Positions 62,801 to 64,000 of a stretch of DNA of 64,000 nucleotides are shown here, in pieces. This DNA comes from JAOAPG01 sp963791575 (GTDB lineage: Bacteria; Acidobacteriota; Terriglobia; Terriglobales; Acidobacteriaceae). The stretch lies in assembly GCA_963791575.1 (NCBI GenBank), contig CAWBSY010000022.1:372001-436000 (forward strand), in the 5' to 3' direction. The first letter of the stretch is position 1. Each line of letters begins with the position of its first letter. A model generated the notes under the pieces. That model saw nothing but the letters and a program-made list of their open reading frames with translations, was not told where the DNA came from and did not search any database. The translations under genes were made by a program, and so were the position numbers.

Positions 62801-64000
62801 GTGATCCAGAATTCACACCTACACAATCGAGAGCGTGGAGTGACCATCTTTGTCATGGCGGCGGTGATTGCTGTCGTGTTGGGGATGGCGGCGCTAGCCA
62901 TTGATTTAACCGCCCTTTACGTTTTCCATGGTGAAGCACAGCGCGCTGCCGATGCGGCTGCGCTAGCGGCAGCGAAGATGTTCGCGAGCTCGGGATTCAC
63001 TGCGGGTCAAATCAATGAAAGTGCGGCTTGCGTGAGCTCAGCCAGTGGCCCTGGATCCGGTGCAGCGAATGCAGCGGCACAATCCACGGCCTCAGCAAAC
63101 CTGGTAGCTGGACAACCTCCACAGATCGCCTCCATTACGTGCACGTATAGTTCAAGTGGTGGAGATCAAAATCCTCAAGTGACAGTGAAGGTGCAGCAGG
63201 GGGGACTTCCCAGCTATTTTGCAAGAATCTGGGGACAAACAATGAACAGCGTGACTGCTACGGCCACAGCGGAAGCCTACAATCCGTCGGGGCCTCCCGG
63301 AATCTCGCCGGTTCAGGTTTCAATCAAGCCGTTCTTGGTTCCAAATTGTATGCCGAGCACCACTGCTACGACGATTTGCCCGGGTACATACTTTATCGAT
63401 CCTAACAACAATAACGCACTCAACAACCCAGCGGCATATCTCGGGCAAGAAATCTATCTCGCGCAAGTTAAGACGAATGGAACGGTGCCTTTTCCACCGC
63501 TCCCTCCACAACCGTATGCCGCCTATTACATAATCCGCCCTCCACAGGAAGCGACTATCTGTCCGTCGCGAGCGGCGCCTCCCGGGACGTGTGCACAGGT
63601 CGGGGGTGGTGGCACGTACGACAATATCGCTTGTTCCGAGGAGCCGACAAGGCTGCCACCCCCCACTACAGACGAGGGGGAACAACTCAGTTGCGGAGAC
63701 CAACTACGTATCCGTCCCAGCACTGGAACACCTACACGTCTCACTGAAACCTCGAATGCGACTCAGTGTCTAACTCACGCCAGTGGGCCTGGGTTAGGAA
63801 TGGGCCAAGATGTCTTTAATCCTGGCAATGTTGTGACTGGACTTCCGGTAGAGATTGATGCGGGCGCTAGTAATCCAAATTCAACGTTAGCTGGAGCCCT
63901 AACCAAGAATGTCAGCCGTAGCGATTCGGTGATCACGGTTCCCTTGTTCGACAGTAGAACCAACGCGTGCCCCGGAGGAGTTTGTCAGCCCGTAACGATC
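62801..64000 (+). CDS. TadG-like Flp pilus assembly protein, 3'-truncated by window
   Basis: Open from GTG 62801 to the window end, at least 400 aa. N-terminus RGVTIFVMAAVIAVVLGMAA, LAIDLTALYVFHGEAQRAAD, AAALAAAKMF is the typical TadG/TadE-like leader (cytoplasmic arm, membrane helix, QRAADAAALAAA motif). The remainder is extracellular, beta-rich and Cys-containing. Third accessory protein of the Tad locus starting at cpaA; the secretion ATPase and other tad genes would lie outside the window. Confidence 0.88.
   Translation, partial: MIQNSHLHNRERGVTIFVMAAVIAVVLGMAALAIDLTALYVFHGEAQRAADAAALAAAKMFASSGFTAGQINESAACVSSASGPGSGAANAAAQSTASANLVAGQPPQIASITCTYSSSGGDQNPQVTVKVQQGGLPSYFARIWGQTMNSVTATATAEAYNPSGPPGISPVQVSIKPFLVPNCMPSTTATTICPGTYFIDPNNNNALNNPAAYLGQEIYLAQVKTNGTVPFPPLPPQPYAAYYIIRPPQEATICPSRAAPPGTCAQVGGGGTYDNIACSEEPTRLPPPTTDEGEQLSCGDQLRIRPSTGTPTRLTETSNATQCLTHASGPGLGMGQDVFNPGNVVTGLPVEIDAGASNPNSTLAGALTKNVSRSDSVITVPLFDSRTNACPGGVCQPVTI

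Noticed and set aside
1..64000. tRNA, rRNA and CRISPR arrays
   Set aside because: Scanned gaps by eye; no cloverleaf-like tract, rRNA-like block or regularly spaced direct repeat was seen. A computed tRNA and CRISPR scan would be decisive.

Overview
The window looks like a chromosomal segment of an acidobacterium, most likely of the Terriglobales (Koribacter-like) group. This is inferred from gene content and style: tandem secreted S53 (sedolisin-type) proteases with an unusual C-terminal tail, a DUF2911 protein, a TMTC-like membrane protein with TPRs, a REP-associated tyrosine transposase, many small basic orphan proteins, moderate GC and short divergent operons. No rRNA, tRNA or CRISPR array was recognised.

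Layout. 1-2.2 kb: 3' end of ctaB, an orphan protein and a convergent XRE regulator with a 17-bp palindrome upstream. 2.2-4.7 kb: envelope/stress cluster on the minus strand (YqjD/YqjE-like proteins, small membrane proteins, Dps). 5-11 kb: pyruvate dehydrogenase complex aceE-aceF-lpd. 11-15 kb: TMEM175-type channel, thiolase and acyl-CoA dehydrogenase. 15.9-20.5 kb: glycine cleavage genes gcvT-gcvH-gcvPA-gcvPB. 20.8-26.4 kb: CusC-CusB-CusA-type metal efflux. 26.4-35.6 kb: mixed small genes (methyltransferase, DinB, OB-fold lipoprotein, cupin, TMTC-like protein, cold shock protein, RRM protein, STAS protein, PfkB kinase, zinc-ribbon/SEL1 protein). 35.7-44.7 kb: secreted proteins (beta-propeller with Ig-like domains, two S53 proteases, DUF1906 protein). 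45-51 kb: pdxT, RsbU-type phosphatase, a RAYT with REP palindromes, a ParE remnant and pdxS. 51-57.2 kb: PilZ, thioesterase, ubiE, aroB, terC, a glutaminyl-cyclase-like lipoprotein, tatC and tatA. 57.5-60.9 kb: diguanylate cyclase, S41 protease and a VOC protein. 61-64 kb: start of a Tad pilus locus (TadV/CpaA, two TadE-like, one TadG-like protein cut by the window end).

The genes fit an aerobic heterotroph: heme A synthesis, pyruvate and fatty-acid/amino-acid oxidation to acetyl-CoA, glycine oxidation, Tat and Tad export, and extracellular proteolysis.

A dominant property of the sequence is its indels. At least thirteen genes, including core ones (aceF, gcvPB, tatA, terC), are interrupted by single-base indels, usually an extra base and often in a short homopolymer. 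I count about 18 in 64 kb. In tatA a 15-bp repeat array measures exactly 8x15+1 bases, so there the extra base can be read from the sequence itself. Most of these are probably sequence or assembly errors, and the affected genes are annotated here as single reconstructed CDSs.

The most interesting biology is a family of palindromes inside reading frames. A REP hairpin lies inside the RAYT transposase gene that probably mobilises it, with compensatory stem changes, and a different palindrome lies in frame inside the thiolase.
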